Of a stretch of 64,000 nucleotides of DNA, positions 45,640 to 56,535 are shown one piece after another. The notes under the pieces were generated by a model. The model was not told where the DNA came from and searched no databases. It saw only the letters and a list, made by a program, of their open reading frames with translations. Position 1 is the stretch's first letter; each line of letters begins with the position of its first letter. Position numbers and translations under genes: made by a program. This stretch comes from Penium margaritaceum (lineage: Eukaryota > Streptophyta > Zygnematophyceae > Desmidiales > Peniaceae): contig SZWC01001206.1 of assembly GCA_023375785.1 (NCBI GenBank), positions 75,463-139,462 on the forward strand, in the 5' to 3' direction.

Positions 45640-47275
45640 GTCAATGATTGGCATGATGCGGTGCATGCTTGCTGCATCAATGGAGCCAAATACCATGTTA
45701 CAAGCGCTTTCGCAAGCAAAACGGGATCAATGGGACACAACCGTCAAATTAGAGCCAGCGTCCATCATGGGAAACGATACATGGGAGCTAGTTTACAAGC
45801 CGAAAGATGCCAACGTCATTGGCTCAAAGTGAGTCTTTAAGACCAAGTTCACAAAAGAAGGTGAGGTTGACAAATAAAAGGCGCGACTGGTGGCAAAGAT
45901 ATATGCACAGCATATGAGCAAGAACTACGATAACAAGACGTTTGCTCCCGTCGCTAAGTTCACAAGAATCTGGGTGATGTTTGCGGTGGCGGTGGCGAAG
46001 GATATGGAGCTCCATCAAATGGACGTAAAGACGGCATTCCTCAATGGCATCATAGATAAAGAGTTCAACATGGAGGTGCCAAAGGGGGTGGAGGTGTAGG
46101 AGGGCAAGGTGTGCCAGCTGCGGATGTCCTTGTACGGGCTTAAACAATCACCCAGATGCTAGTGCCAACCGATGGACAGCTTTATGGAAGACCTTGGCTT
46201 CAAGGGTTATGATTCGGATCACAACGTGTATGTGCAGCATGACAAAGAACTCCATCATATCATCGCACATTCTGTGGATAACTTGATTTTGTGCTCAACG
46301 GATCTGTCAAGCCTCTAGCGGCCAAAAGAGCAGGTGAGCACTAGATTCTGAATGTCACACATGGAGGAGCTGGGTTACTACCTTGGGCTGACCATCACGC
46401 GGAACCGGAGGGCACACACGCTTGATCTGGGGCAGGCCTTATACGTGGCTGAGGTGCTGAAGCTGTACGGTATGGAGGACACGAAACCAGTTGGCAGTCC
46501 GGTCTCCACAACCTCTGAACTTGGTGCGATAATGGTGACGCACAAAAAAGAAGAGCAGGAGGATATGGCAAGGGTGTCCTACCAATTGGAGGTAGGCAGC
46601 CTCATGTACGCCATGATGGCAACTCGACCGGACCTGGCCTATACGGTGGTCGAAGTGAGCACGTATGTGGCTGGTCCAGGACCACTACATTGGTAGGCAC
46701 TCAAGCGCATCCTCCAGCACTTGCAAGCAACGAGGCATGTGCGCCTGGCATTTGACAGTAAAGGGCGGGCGGATCCCTTGCGTCTGGTCTCCAACACAGA
46801 TGCAGACTACGTTTGCAATGTGGAAAAGCGGAAGTCCACGTCCGACTACATGATCTTCCTTACAAGTGCAGCTCTCTTGCATCTAAAAGCAGGACAATGT
46901 TTGCATCCCCAGAGTAGAAGTAGACTACATTGCGCTGGCCCATGCAGTCAAGGAGGCAGTTTGGCTTTGCAGGTTGCTTGCGGAGCTAGGCGTGCCGCAG
47001 TAGGAGCCTACAATGGTACAAGAGGACAATACCGGCTCCATCTCACTCACCAACAACCTGACGTAGCACCGGAGGACGAAGTACATTAATGTGTGTCATC
47101 ACTGTGGATAGGACATGGTTGAAAAGGGGCACGTGGTGCTACAACACTCTAACACGCACAACTTGTTTGCGGATTGCTTGACCAGAGCGCAACCGCTCGA
47201 CCTGCACACAATGAGCGTGGCCAGGCTTCGGATGACTAGCTATGATGGGCTGGAGATCACGATGGAAGATGAGTG
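45640..47275 (+). pseudogene. RT-RNase H remnant of element I
   Basis: RT: KTFAPVAKFTRIWVMFAVAV near 45939, LHQMDVKTAFLNGIIDKEFN near 46011, YYLGLTITRNRRAHTLDLGQ near 46377, GSLMYAMMATRPDLAYTVVE near 46594. RNase H: NTDADYVCNVEKRKSTSDYM near 46793. Followed by a purine-rich stretch and the 3' LTR. Broken. Confidence 0.78.
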
Positions 47276-47305
47276 AGAGCAAGGAGGAGCAGCAGGCATG
47301 GCAAG

Positions 47306-47319
47306 TGCAAGGGAGAGAA
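47306..47319 (+). other. Polypurine tract of element I
   Basis: TGCAAGGGAGAGAA abuts the TGTTGAAG start of the 3' LTR. Confidence 0.72.
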
Positions 47320-48307
47320 TGTTGAAGATTTTCCGCTCTGCATGCCCAAGTGTGTCACCAAGAGGCATCGACAAGCCGCCAGAGAGAGGAAATTCTTCGT
47401 AGTTCAATTCATCAGCTCAAGGAACACTCTGATCCTAAAATGGAGGATTGTCCCTCAAAGTTGAGGAGTCACGTAATCCGGTGGAAGTTGGTTTACCGGA
47501 ATTGGACAAGTAACGAGGGAGATATGGGCTTCCAAAGTTGGGGTGTGAGCGGCGGCTCTGGGAATCGGCCACAGTTTGACTGCCACTGAATAATCAACCA
47601 GACGGAGTAACAAATGTCCATCTTGGGATTTTTCTCCGAAAGGGTTGCCTAGGCGTCTGGTGAATGATCCGTCGGATGTCAGTAGGACAGTTTGTTACAA
47701 AGGGACTTTGCCAAAATTCTAGCTGTGAGTCTGGTACAAAGTAGTACTTTTTGTTACTTGAGGACTTTGTGAAAATTCCGACCGGAGGTCCACGAACAGG
47801 TTTCGACCCACATCAATCCCCATCACCAAACTCAATGATAAACTCATTCAAACAGACCCCCAAGGTGCGAGGGGCACCGCCACCATGTGTAGGGACATCT
47901 TTGCCTTCGCAATGGAGTTTTGATGGGTCCTTGATGGGTGAGGGCCCCTTTATGGGTGACGTGATCTGTGCCGCCAATTGAGCAGCTGGTTTGGGGTGCT
48001 ATGTTTTGGCCAACGTAGTAGTAGGTATAGTGATATAAATCGTGCACGGTTGGGTGTGTTGGAGAGCTCATGACTAGCCCAACAAATGTTTAGATATCCT
48101 TGTTTAAAAAACAAAACGACGCTATTCCCTTCGCAAATGTGATTTTTCACAACTCCTTTCCACTAATTGAAACATAGCGTAAGGCAACCAAAACGCTCAC
48201 GCTTAGACTCAGAACCCTCATGCCAAAACAAAGAAAGCTATGAACACCAAGTGCAGTCCCATTGGTGTACATTAGAACTGCCTCTGCCTCAGGGTCATTT
48301 TGTGACA
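47320..48307 (+). repeat. 3' LTR of element I
   Basis: 988 bp, TGTTGAAG...TGTGACA, followed by CATCT (48308-48312). Confidence 0.85.
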
Positions 48308-48566
48308 CATCTGGCGTTTTTATTGCGTCTACGATAGTCTCAGGCTCTCCCTGAGCCAAACATGACCAGTTGAGTCCGGTCCATTTGGCACTCTCAGGTC
48401 TCTTAGGTCATGTTTTCCCTAGTGCGTTTTGTGCCAGAGTGTAAATGATGGTGCCATGAGACCTAGATACTTCTGTTATTATGATTTGGGTGTCTTGTGG
48501 TGCTGATGTTCCATTCTTAAAGGAAGAGTAACTGGCCTCTCAGTTGGACTTAGACTTAGTGACACA
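48308..48566 (-). pseudogene. Minus-strand copia H: RT start and linker
   Basis: The minus strand reads the beginning of copia RT (MAQGEPETIVDAIKTPD, near 48308-48360), matching MAHGEPLTVAEALARPD of copia A (2142). The nucleotide match extends to about 48390 (CTCAACTGGTCATG versus CTGAGCTGGTCCTG). It lies between element I and the hAT, both inserted in H. Broken. Confidence 0.7.
48559..48566. repeat. Left target duplication of the large hAT
   Basis: GTGACACA here versus GTGTCATA at 60168-60175: 6 of 8 match, as expected for an old 8-bp hAT duplication. Confidence 0.6.
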
Positions 48567-48599
48567 TAAGGCTGCACACAGGATCTTAGGACTTGCAAA

Positions 48600-48690
48600 T
48601 CTTGTCTGCGAAACTAAATCCGGGTCCGGATCCGCGAATCTGGATCCTGGAAACGGGTTCGATTCGCGATTCGCGGATCCTTGAGTTTTG
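48600..48690. repeat. Left subterminal repeats of the hAT
   Basis: Several overlapping words of the form GGATCC / GCGAATC / GATTCGC within 90 bp of the TIR, as in transposase-binding subterminal repeats of Ac-type elements. The same words occur in the 729-bp element at 8630-9358. Confidence 0.65.
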
Positions 48691-49041
48691 CTATGTGGGG
48701 GGGGGAACCCGGAGTGCTTGTTCGACACCTCTGTCCACATATTCAGGTGATGGCCGCCGACAGTCGGCCAGCATCCAAATCGGTGATTACAAGTTGGCCA
48801 CCGACTTGCAATTGTCGCAAGGAGATTGCGGCGATTGTTCACTGACCAAGCCACGGCAAGTGACTGAGCTGGCGATATTCATATTGCAGCCAAATTTCAC
48901 CCAACTTTTACTCCGATGTTTTACTGTTGTCATTATTTTTGGTTCATTCTGCAAACGTTCCATTGCCGTTTATTTTTTCATTTGTTTTTGCAACTTTGTC
49001 ATTTACTTTGTGTAACGAATGATGGACCATGTACCTAAATT

Positions 49042-49087
49042 ATGCATGCCACCGGTGCACGCTTGTGTGTGCACCAGTGGCATGCAT
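49042..49087. repeat. Long imperfect palindrome in the hAT 5' leader
   Basis: 19-bp arms (49042-49060 and 49069-49087) pair at 18 of 19 positions around an 8-base loop; arm core ATGCATGCCACC. It could form a hairpin in DNA or RNA. Confidence 0.75.
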
Positions 49088-49453
49088 GTGGACACCGGCA
49101 AATGGATCGGTGATCTTGCATCGCCGATTCATCCATGGAGATTTTCGGCTTGCGTTGGTCCATGGCCGCCCACCTGGCAACTATAAGGCCATCAAATGAC
49201 ACCACAAAATATTTTTTGTGACTCCTGTTCGTACATGGGTTTTGTTTTTTTTACATTCAAAACACAATCTTTAGAACGGTTTGTGCTACTTAAATGCAAT
49301 GTCATCACTCTAACTAATTTTTTTCCCCATGGACGAGAACACTCTACGGCTCCGTCGGCATCGATAACAGATGTCAGCGGTTGCCACCAACGGCAACTGA
49401 TCCCGGCTCTGGACCACAGCCGGCATCAGTTGGCCGTCGATGGCCTGAGCCAC

Positions 49454-49488
49454 TCTGGCCATCGACACCGCCGGTGTCGATGACCAGA
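49454..49488. repeat. Second palindrome in the hAT 5' leader
   Basis: 17-bp arms (49454-49470, 49472-49488) pair at 16 of 17 with a one-base loop; arm core GGCCATCGACACCG. It lies ~130 bp upstream of the BED-finger start codon. Confidence 0.75.
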
Positions 49489-49620
49489 GCTGGCATCAGG
49501 CGGTTCCAGGAGCTAGCCTCACCGTGGGAAAGCTAGACAAAGGATGCACATGTGCTCGCTGATCGGTTCCAGGAGTTGGCCTCAACCAGAGGCTTTTCTT
49601 GACACATCGTTGGACGTGCC

Positions 49621-49905
49621 ATGGTCGAGGCTGTGGCCGTCACGGAGACTGCACAGATTGTGGAGGAGGAGGATCCCGATGAGGATGAAGAACCGGGTGA
49701 CAAGCGCAAAGGTGGGAAGGAACCGAGTGTTGTTTGGAATCAATTCACAAAGCGAATGGACCACATAAAAGAAGTACGTGTCCAGTGCGGCCTATGTCCC
49801 AAAGACAAATCCAACAACGATGGCACCACCTCAGCCTTGTGGAAACATTTGCGCCTCAAGCACCAACAGAAATATCTGGAGCTAAAGGATTTGGAAGTAG
49901 CATAG
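49621..49905 (+). pseudogene. hAT transposase, BED zinc-finger exon
   Basis: 94-residue frame beginning MVEAVAVTETAQ. After an acidic stretch (EEEDPDEDEEPGDKRKGG) comes a BED finger: VVWNQFTKRMD, CGLC (Cys-x2-Cys) and KHLRLKH (His-x4-His), which would bind the element's ends. It closes at a stop soon after the finger (49903-49905); related sequence continues in frame past it, so the stop is likely a lesion, or an exon end if splicing occurs just before. The start was chosen as the first Met after the palindromic leader. Confidence 0.75.
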
Positions 49906-50315
49906 AAGTAGAGGATCACCACTGTGAACTATGCAGGTGAGCAGGTTGCAGTAGTGGGGGTGAATGTGCAAAACACTTTCATTGGCCAAGGATTAGCAGC
50001 CATTGGAGCCGCCTTCAACAAGCTCTACTTCCAGAGCTGTATCTAGAAGCACGTTATTGACAAGAACTACAGCTTCTTGTCCATGGAGAGTAACTGGCTG
50101 CAGCGTGGCTTCTGACATGCAAGCCCAGCAGCAGACCTCCCCGACCGCATGACCATCAGTAGGCGAATCATCCTTGCTGCCACTGCGTTTCGCAAGTGCA
50201 TGAGGAAGATGCCTGCAGAGGTGACGTCAGCCATTGATTTCACAACCGACGGGTGGAAGGGAGAGAACGGCATGAAGTACCTTGGCGTAACAGCTCACTG
50301 GATCGCCGACTTTTA
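49906..50315 (+). pseudogene. hAT transposase, first catalytic segment
   Basis: Same frame as the BED exon, with several stops. Readable: ISRRIILAATAFRKCMRKMP and IDFTTDGWKGENGMKYLGVT near 50230-50290, the FTTDGW motif that carries the first catalytic Asp of hAT transposases. It ends at DF followed by a stop near 50313; G-rich tandem repeats follow, so an intron probably starts near here. Confidence 0.72.
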
Positions 50316-50373
50316 GGTGTACCTTTCAGTCACATGGGTTTGAATGAAATGCGTGGGGAGGGGGGATGTAGTT

Positions 50374-50660
50374 GATGGGAATGGGAGGGGGGGTTGTTTC
50401 TATCCAGTTGTAATGCAATGCAATGCATAGCATTACATTGTTGTTCTATGCAAAACTATGCAATCTAAAGCACTGCCTTTCATTTCCCTATCTTTTCTGT
50501 GATGCGTTTTCATGGAAATGCATGGCATTGCACGGATTAGCATTGACCAAACACATTGGGAATGGGAGGGGGGAGGGGATGGGGGCTATTAAAATCAAGT
50601 TGCAATGCCATGCAATGCAAAGCATTGCATTGCGGTTCTAAGCAATTCCATGCAATCTGA
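50374..50660. repeat. ~185-bp tandem repeat, left part
   Basis: About two units of an imperfect repeat with a G-rich block (GGGAATGGGAGGGGGG at ~50374 and ~50557), a run of TGCAATGCAATGCA words and a CATTGACCAAACACATT block. It continues after copia E at 57273. The array lies between two catalytic segments of the hAT. Confidence 0.78.
50656..50660 (+). repeat. Target duplication of copia E (left)
   Basis: TCTGA, repeated exactly at 57273-57277. Confidence 0.9.
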
Positions 50661-51398
50661 TGTTGGGAAAGGAGCCATCCGGCTCAGTTTCAGGTCCACA
50701 AGAGCAAGTTCCAGGAAAGTATCAGATGCCTGCTCCGATTGTCAATCTAAATGCACCATTGAAAAGATCAGGTGGCAAAATGTCCACGGTCAAAGTTTGA
50801 GGCCGATCCAACAGTCGGATTGGGAGATATGAATTTTCAAAGTTTCAGGGGTCATGGACCGCCGATGTATGGGTGGCCATGGGTGATGGCTCCATGCCTT
50901 AGCCTGAGAAAAGAAAAAGGCAAGAGGTACAGGGTCATGACCTGATGGGAGAAATATCCAAAAAGGTCCTTGGTCTTAGGATTGCCTTGTCAGAGTGTGC
51001 TGACTAGGATAAAGGTACCTCTCCTTACTTTTTAGGTGGGGTGAGATCCTCGTGTGCTAGCCATGGACACATGGCGATTCTCCATGGGTTTGTGGGTTAT
51101 GTGACCACTAGGAGTGTGCCATGAGAGCATTCTCTAGCTTTCTAGGTCGTGTGTGAGTGGTCAGCCTGATTGCTAGGCTGATTTCCCCCCTTGTGTGAGA
51201 TTATGGACTCTAGTGTGTGAGCCTTAGCCTCCATGGCTAAGTGGTGTAGCTTGTGAGAGGGCTGACTTGCCCAAGCTCTAGCTCTATATGTACTCCATCA
51301 TTTTGAGTGATTGAACAACCATACTTCAGCACAAGTGATGTCCTTCCATTCGCACATGCTGGCTGCTCCAAGGCTCCCTCTCTCTTCCAGATCCAACA
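50661..51398 (+). repeat. 5' LTR of copia E
   Basis: 738 bp, TGTTGGGAAAGG...TCCAACA. A TATA-like CTATATG is near 51285. Confidence 0.92.
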
Positions 51399-51400
51399 TT

Positions 51401-51412
51401 TGGTATCAGAGC
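51401..51412 (+). other. Primer-binding site of E, initiator tRNA-Met 3' end
   Basis: TGGTATCAGAGC, two bases after the LTR; the usual plant copia primer site, in contrast to the half-tRNA sites of A, B, C, F and I. Confidence 0.9.
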
Positions 51413-52046
51413 CAAGTTCTGCTACTTTCAGCTAGCAAAAGGCCGTCACTTTGAGAGTGACGAGTTGAGGTGAAAACTTTACCAGATTTTATTATCAACC
51501 ACAGAATCTTCAAGTTCAAGAGACAAGCTTTCCATGGAACCAATGATTGTGAAGATCCAACGGTCGGATTGAGAGTTATGCTCAAAACGAGGTCGGCCAG
51601 GGCTACACTCTTCTCTATGAGTAAGACTGTCGCCTTCTGATGACCATACCTCTCTCGTTTCTTTGTCAAATTTACAAATTGGCACATGCAAATTGTAGTA
51701 TTCTTCCTAAGCTTTCTAGTAGTGCAAACATATTTGCATTGCATTGATTCGTTTCGGAGAAACGGCGTTTACAAGATGGCTGGTCTGAGTTGGAGTAGGA
51801 GCAGAACCATACCCTGTTTTCAAGAGGGCATATCTTTCAAAATCCCCTGTTGATGACCCTGTTTTATGGGTCGACCTGAAATGTTTTGAGCTGAATTTTC
51901 CATTGGTGGGCTCCATTTATCCATATTACCAGTCTGCTGGCATCTACAGTCCATTTTCTGTCAGACAGATTTCTGGCAGAAATAGCAGCAGAAGCAGGGG
52001 TAGCGCCGCCATCCAAGGGCAGCGCTGATCATCACCAAGGCTCAAA

Positions 52047-53100
52047 ATGGCAGCAGCTGGCGTTGTAACAGCAGCCCAGCCTTTGGAGAGGCTGGAGGGA
52101 CGCGCCAATTTCACATTTTCGAAGATCCGTACCCGCCTCCTTTTGGAGGAGAGGGGCTTGTGGGAGGTGGTGAGCGGCGACGAGCCGGCTCCAGTTCCAC
52201 AGGCAAAAGGCATCACCGTAGCGCAGGTGGTGGCGGGGAAGACGCCGCAAAAGGGTGCAGCTGATGCGGGTTCTTCTGCAGCTGTACNGCGTTGTGACAG
52301 CAGCCCAGCCTTTGGAGAGGCTGGAGGGACGCGCCAACTTCACGTTTTGGAAGATCCGTACCCGCCTCCTTTTGGAGGAGAGGGGCTTGTGGGAGGTGGT
52401 GAGCGGCGACGAGCCGGCTCCAGTTCCACAGGCAAAAGGCATCACCGTAGCGCAGGTGGTGGCGGGGAAGACGCCGCAAAAGGGTGCAGCTGATGCGGGT
52501 TCTTCTACAGCTGTACCAGCGACGTCTGAGGAGTGGAAGAAGAAGGACAAGTAGGCCTACAGGTTGCTTGTCAACACCATCTCCAACCCGCATCTTCAGT
52601 ACGTGAGTGACAAGGCTACTGCAAAGGAGGGATGGGACACGTTGTGCAAGAAGTATGAAAGCAAGGATCCTGCATTCCTCATGCTTTTGGAGGAAAAGAT
52701 GATGGCGCTGAAAATGCAGGGTGGTGAAGGGATGGAGGCGTATCTGGACAGGGCAAAGGACCTGGCGAAGCAGCTGAGAGCGACCGGCACCCTGTGGAAG
52801 AGACACACTTCATCCTCCTCTTGCTGAGGAGACTCCCAACCAGCTACGACACGGTACGAGAGATGCTGGAGTGCCTGCCATCTCTGGACCTCGACTTCAT
52901 CTGCACACACCTGGTGCAGGTGGAATTGCGTCGTAATGTAGCAAAGCGCAATGGCGACGGCAGTAGTGAAGCAGCTTTTGTGGCCACGAGCTCACGCAAC
53001 CAGCAGCAGCAGCAGTCTGGGCAGCAGAGAGGCAGAAAGAAAGGCAAATGCCACTACTGCCAGAAAGAGGGACACTAAAAAAAGGAGTGTTTCAAGCTCA
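52047..53100 (+). pseudogene. Gag of copia E
   Basis: Starts MAAAGVVTAAQPLERLEGRA and shows FTFSKIRTRLLLEERGLWEV, then LLVNTISNPHLQYVSDKATA near 52564, EEKMMALKMQGGEGMEAYLD near 52692, LLRRLPTSYDTVREMLECLP near 52818, and a zinc knuckle CHYCQKEGH near 53050 after a basic stretch. This is the UBN2-type gag of widespread plant copia elements, unlike the gags of A, C, F and J. Contains the assembly join at 52288. Broken. Confidence 0.85.
52060..52516. other. Assembly join: two 228-bp direct copies around one N
   Basis: 52060-52287 and 52289-52516 are direct copies separated by a single N at 52288, differing at about five sites (~2%). Same signature as 1664-2144. Confidence 0.85.
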
Positions 53101-53117
53101 AGAGGGACCAGAAGGAG

Positions 53118-53215
53118 CAGTAACAGCAGCAGCAGTCATGGCAGCAGCAGCCGCAAAAGCAGTAGCAGCAGCAGCAGTCACAGCATCGTCAGCAGCAGCA
53201 GTAGCAGGAACAAAA
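53118..53215 (+). repeat. CAG/AGC microsatellite in copia E
   Basis: Imperfect CAG/AGC repeats between gag and protease. In one frame they encode a Gln-rich linker; the long Ser-rich open frame in another is a by-product. Confidence 0.8.
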
Positions 53216-53319
53216 CCAGGCTGGTGTACGCCACTTTGGCAACATGAATGTGGCCAAGGAGGTGCGCGACTGTCGCTTCATGGCGAAGTCTGACATGTCG
53301 CAAGTGGAGAAGGCGGATC

Positions 53320-54640
53320 TCACATGGTACAATGACTCGGGGTGTACCAAGAGCCTCACACATCACAAGGAGTGGTTTACACAGCTGCTATCCATCCCTC
53401 CCCGTCCTATCGCTATGGGTGATGATCGGGTGGTGTATCCTGAGGGGATTGGGATTGTGGAGATGTGCTTGGAGACCCCACGTGGCATTGAAGTGGGAGT
53501 GTTCCATGGCGTGCTGTATGTACCTGATGCTACATTCAACCTCCTCTCAGTCTTCTCTTTTACAAACACAGGACTGCGCATCGTTTTCGATGATGACTAT
53601 GGCTACATCCTCAACAAGGATACAGGAGAGGAGTTGGCTAGGTCAGTGAAGGAGGGCGACATGTACCGCCTGCGGGTGGCGACCAAGATCCCGCGTGAGC
53701 ACAGTCTTGCAGTAGTGGTGCAGGCGACAGATGGCGAGATCTGGCATGCGCGCTACGGCCACATCGGCATGCGCGCCTTGTACCAGCTTCAAGCAAAGCA
53801 GATGGTGCGTGACCTGCCTACCATCTCTAACGTTGAGCACCAGTTATGCATCGGCTGTTTGGAGGGGAAGCAGCAGCGCGAGGCGTTCTCTGGAGCAGGG
53901 GAGCGTGCAAAAGAGGTGTTGCAGCTAGTCCACATGGACTTGTGCGGACCGATGTAGACCCAGAGCTTTGGAGGCTCTAGGTATTTCCTGACCTTCATTG
54001 ATGACTTCAGCCGTTACACTACTGTTTACTTCCTTCCTTCCAAGGACCAGTGCTTTGACAGGTTCAAGGAGTTCAAGGCCATGGTGGAGAACCAGACTGG
54101 CAAGAAGATCAAGGCGCTGTGCAGCGATCGCGGTGGAGAGAACCTAAGCAAGGAGTTCTAGGAATACCTCGTAGCAGCTGGTATGAAGGCGTAGCGTACC
54201 GCGCTGTACTCGCCGGAACAGAACGGCGTAGCAGAACGCACCAACCGTACCATTGTGGAGTCGGCGCGCTCCATGCTGCACGCGGCTCGGCTGACCTACG
54301 ACTGCTGGGCTGAAGCCGTGAGCACTACGGTCTACATGAAGAACCGCAGTCCAACTAAGGCGCTGGAGTAAATGACGCCATACGAGGCGTGGTTCGGCAA
54401 GAAACCAAGCGTGGGTCATCTCCGAGCATTTGGCAGCCTGGCGCACATGCACATGCCCAAGGAGAAGCGGCAGAAATGGGACGCAAAGAGTGTGCAGATG
54501 CTGATGATTGGCTACGACATGGCAAGCAAGGCCTATCGCCTTTACGAGAGGGATACAGGCCACGTCATCATCTCCAGGGATGTCGTCTTCAACCAGAGCA
54601 ACGTCATCGGCACCAACATTGTCTATGAAGAGGCAGCAGA
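53320..54640 (+). pseudogene. Protease-integrase part of copia E
   Basis: Protease: WYNDSGCTKSLTHH near 53324. Then FHGVLYVPDATFNLLSVFSF near 53502. Pre-integrase: IWHARYGHIGMRALYQLQ near 53740 and CIGCLEGKQQREAFSGAG. Core: HMDLCGPM near 53932, CSDRGGENLSKEF near 54121, NGVAERTNRT near 54223. Then PYEAWFGKKPSVGHLRAFGS near 54378. Motifs are all recognisable. Broken. Confidence 0.86.
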
Positions 54641-54899
54641 ACCAGCAGCTGACGAGACAGTGGGAGCAAGAATCCTTCCTAACCTAGTCCCTCCCGATCC
54701 TTCCCCTACTATGACTGTGGGAGAATCACTCTACTCTCCCATGTCTGATGCAGCAGATATAACAGCCTCATCAGCAGAAGCAGAGGAGGAAGATGTAGCA
54801 ACACCAGGAGAAGCAGTTGTGCGAGCAGCACCACGCCAGCCGCCCGCTAACGCTCCAGCACCAGGTCACAGGTACCCTCTTAGGGTGCGTTACAAGCCT

Positions 54900-56513
54900 G
54901 GTGAGCGCGGCCATTTCTGGATGCTGCAGAAACCAGAACAGATGAACGTCGTAGTTACAGCAGATTCAGATGAGCCAACGTCATACAAGGAGGCCATGGC
55001 TGTACCTGATGCATTAGATTGGGCGCAAGACGTGCACCAGGAGATACAGTCGCAGCCGGACAACGGCACGTGGGAGCTGACTGAGCGTCCACCAGGACGT
55101 AAGGTGATCAAGTGCAAGTGGGTGTTCAAGAAGAAGCGGGGAGCAGATGGTAACCTGGAAAAGTACAAGGCGAGGCTGGTCGCCAATGGCTACTCGCAGC
55201 AGGAGGGCATCGACTACACAGAAACTTTTACCCCTGTTGCAAAGTTTGCCTCTGTGCGCACGCTCCTCTCTTATGCAGCTGCTGAGGACTTCGAGGTTCA
55301 CCACATGGATGTCAAGACGGCATTCTTGAATGGTGACTTGGAGGAGGAGATCTACATGGAGCAGCCAGAGGGGTTCGTCATGGATGGCCAGGAGCACCTG
55401 GTTTGCAAGCTGCAAAAGTCACTGTACGGCCTCAAGCAAGCGTCGCGTGTTTGGAATCAGAAGTTGGATGCGGCGTTGTAGTGCATGGGGTTTGAGCGCA
55501 GTGAGTGTGACTACAGCGTCTTTCACTGGCAGCATGATCATGAGGTGCTCATCATCATCGTCTATGTGGATGACATGCTCCTCCTTTCCAACAGCATGTC
55601 TGCACTGCAGGAGTTCAAGGAAGCCATGCAGGAGCGCTTCCAGATGTCTGATCTCGGGGAGGCATCATACTTCCTCGGTATCTAGATCACGCGTGACCGC
55701 AAGTCACGCTCTCTCTCGCTGCAGCAGAGCCGCTACATCAAGGATATTTTGCAGCGGTTTGGCATGGCAGAGGCAAAACCCATCGGCACGCCGTTGGAGA
55801 CGCGGGAGCACCTCGTGAGCTTCAATGGGGAAGTAGATGCAGCCGAGTGCCAGAAGAACCAGAGCGCCGTCAGCAGTCTCATGTACGTGATGGTGGCAAC
55901 CAGGCCGGACCTCGCACAGGCTGTGAGCGCTGTGACCCAGCACATGGCTAATCCCAGACCGGAGCACCAGAAGGCAGTGAAGCGGATCTTCCGCTATCTT
56001 GCTGGAACCATCAACGTCGGCATCACCTACAACGGCAACGACAACATCATCATCGGCTACACATATGCAGATTGGGCTTCAAATCCTGAGACCCGCAAGT
56101 CCATCTCTTGACATGTATTTCTCATGAATGGAGGTGCCATCAACTGGTGCAGCATGTGGCTGGTGGTCGTGGCCACCTCGAGTACAGAAGCTGAGTACGT
56201 CTCTCTCAGCTTTGGAGCCAACGAAGCAGTTTGGCTCCAGCGTCTCATGGCGGAGATGAGTGGGAGTGTAGCAGTCCCAGTTCCTGTGCGCGTCGACAAC
56301 CAGAGCGCAATCGCACACGCCAAGAATCCTGAGCACCATGCACGCACTAAGCACATTCACATCGCATATCATTTCATCAGGCACATGGTACAAGAGGGTG
56401 CTATCAAGCTGGAGTTTACTCCAACCAGCAAGCAGGTCGCTGATTTTTGCACCAAGCCAGTGACCCGTGAGAAGAAGCAGTTCTGTATGAAGGCATGTGG
56501 ACTCAGCCCACTC
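54900..56513 (+). pseudogene. RT-RNase H part of copia E
   Basis: RT: EEIYMEQPEGFVMDGQEHLV near 55346, YGLKQASRVWNQKLD near 55423, YVDDMLLLSNSM near 55562, MSDLGEASYFLGI near 55645, SLMYVMVATRPDLAQAV near 55876. RNase H: TYADWASNPETRKS near 56061, STEAEYVSLS near 56181, and VADFCTKPV near 56437. Ends ~20 bp before the LTR. Broken. Confidence 0.88.
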
Positions 56514-56520
56514 TGACTAC

Positions 56521-56535
56521 GGCAAAGTGGGAGAT
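56521..56535 (+). other. Polypurine tract of copia E
   Basis: GGCAAAGTGGGAGAT abuts the 3' LTR start TGTTGGG. Confidence 0.85.

Larger units (their letters stand above)
36704..48307 (+). mobile_element. Ty1/copia element I, split by copia J
   Basis: LTRs of one family lie at 36704-37682 and 47320-48307 with identical flanking CATCT. Between them: half-tRNA primer site, gag (to 38615), then element J (38616-43933), then protease to RNase H (43934-47275). Net of J it is about 6.3 kb. The LTRs differ by roughly 25% in the first ~200 bp, so it is older than J and E, as nesting requires. It is inserted in the RT region of minus-strand H. Broken in many places. Confidence 0.88.

Noticed and set aside
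47401-47410. tRNA box B in the element I LTR
   Set aside because: GTTCAATTC fits the core, but no box A lies 40-50 nt upstream.
52951-53247. Ser-rich and Ala-rich proteins over the CAG/AGC repeat
   Set aside because: Frame by-products of a microsatellite in the copia E gag-protease linker.
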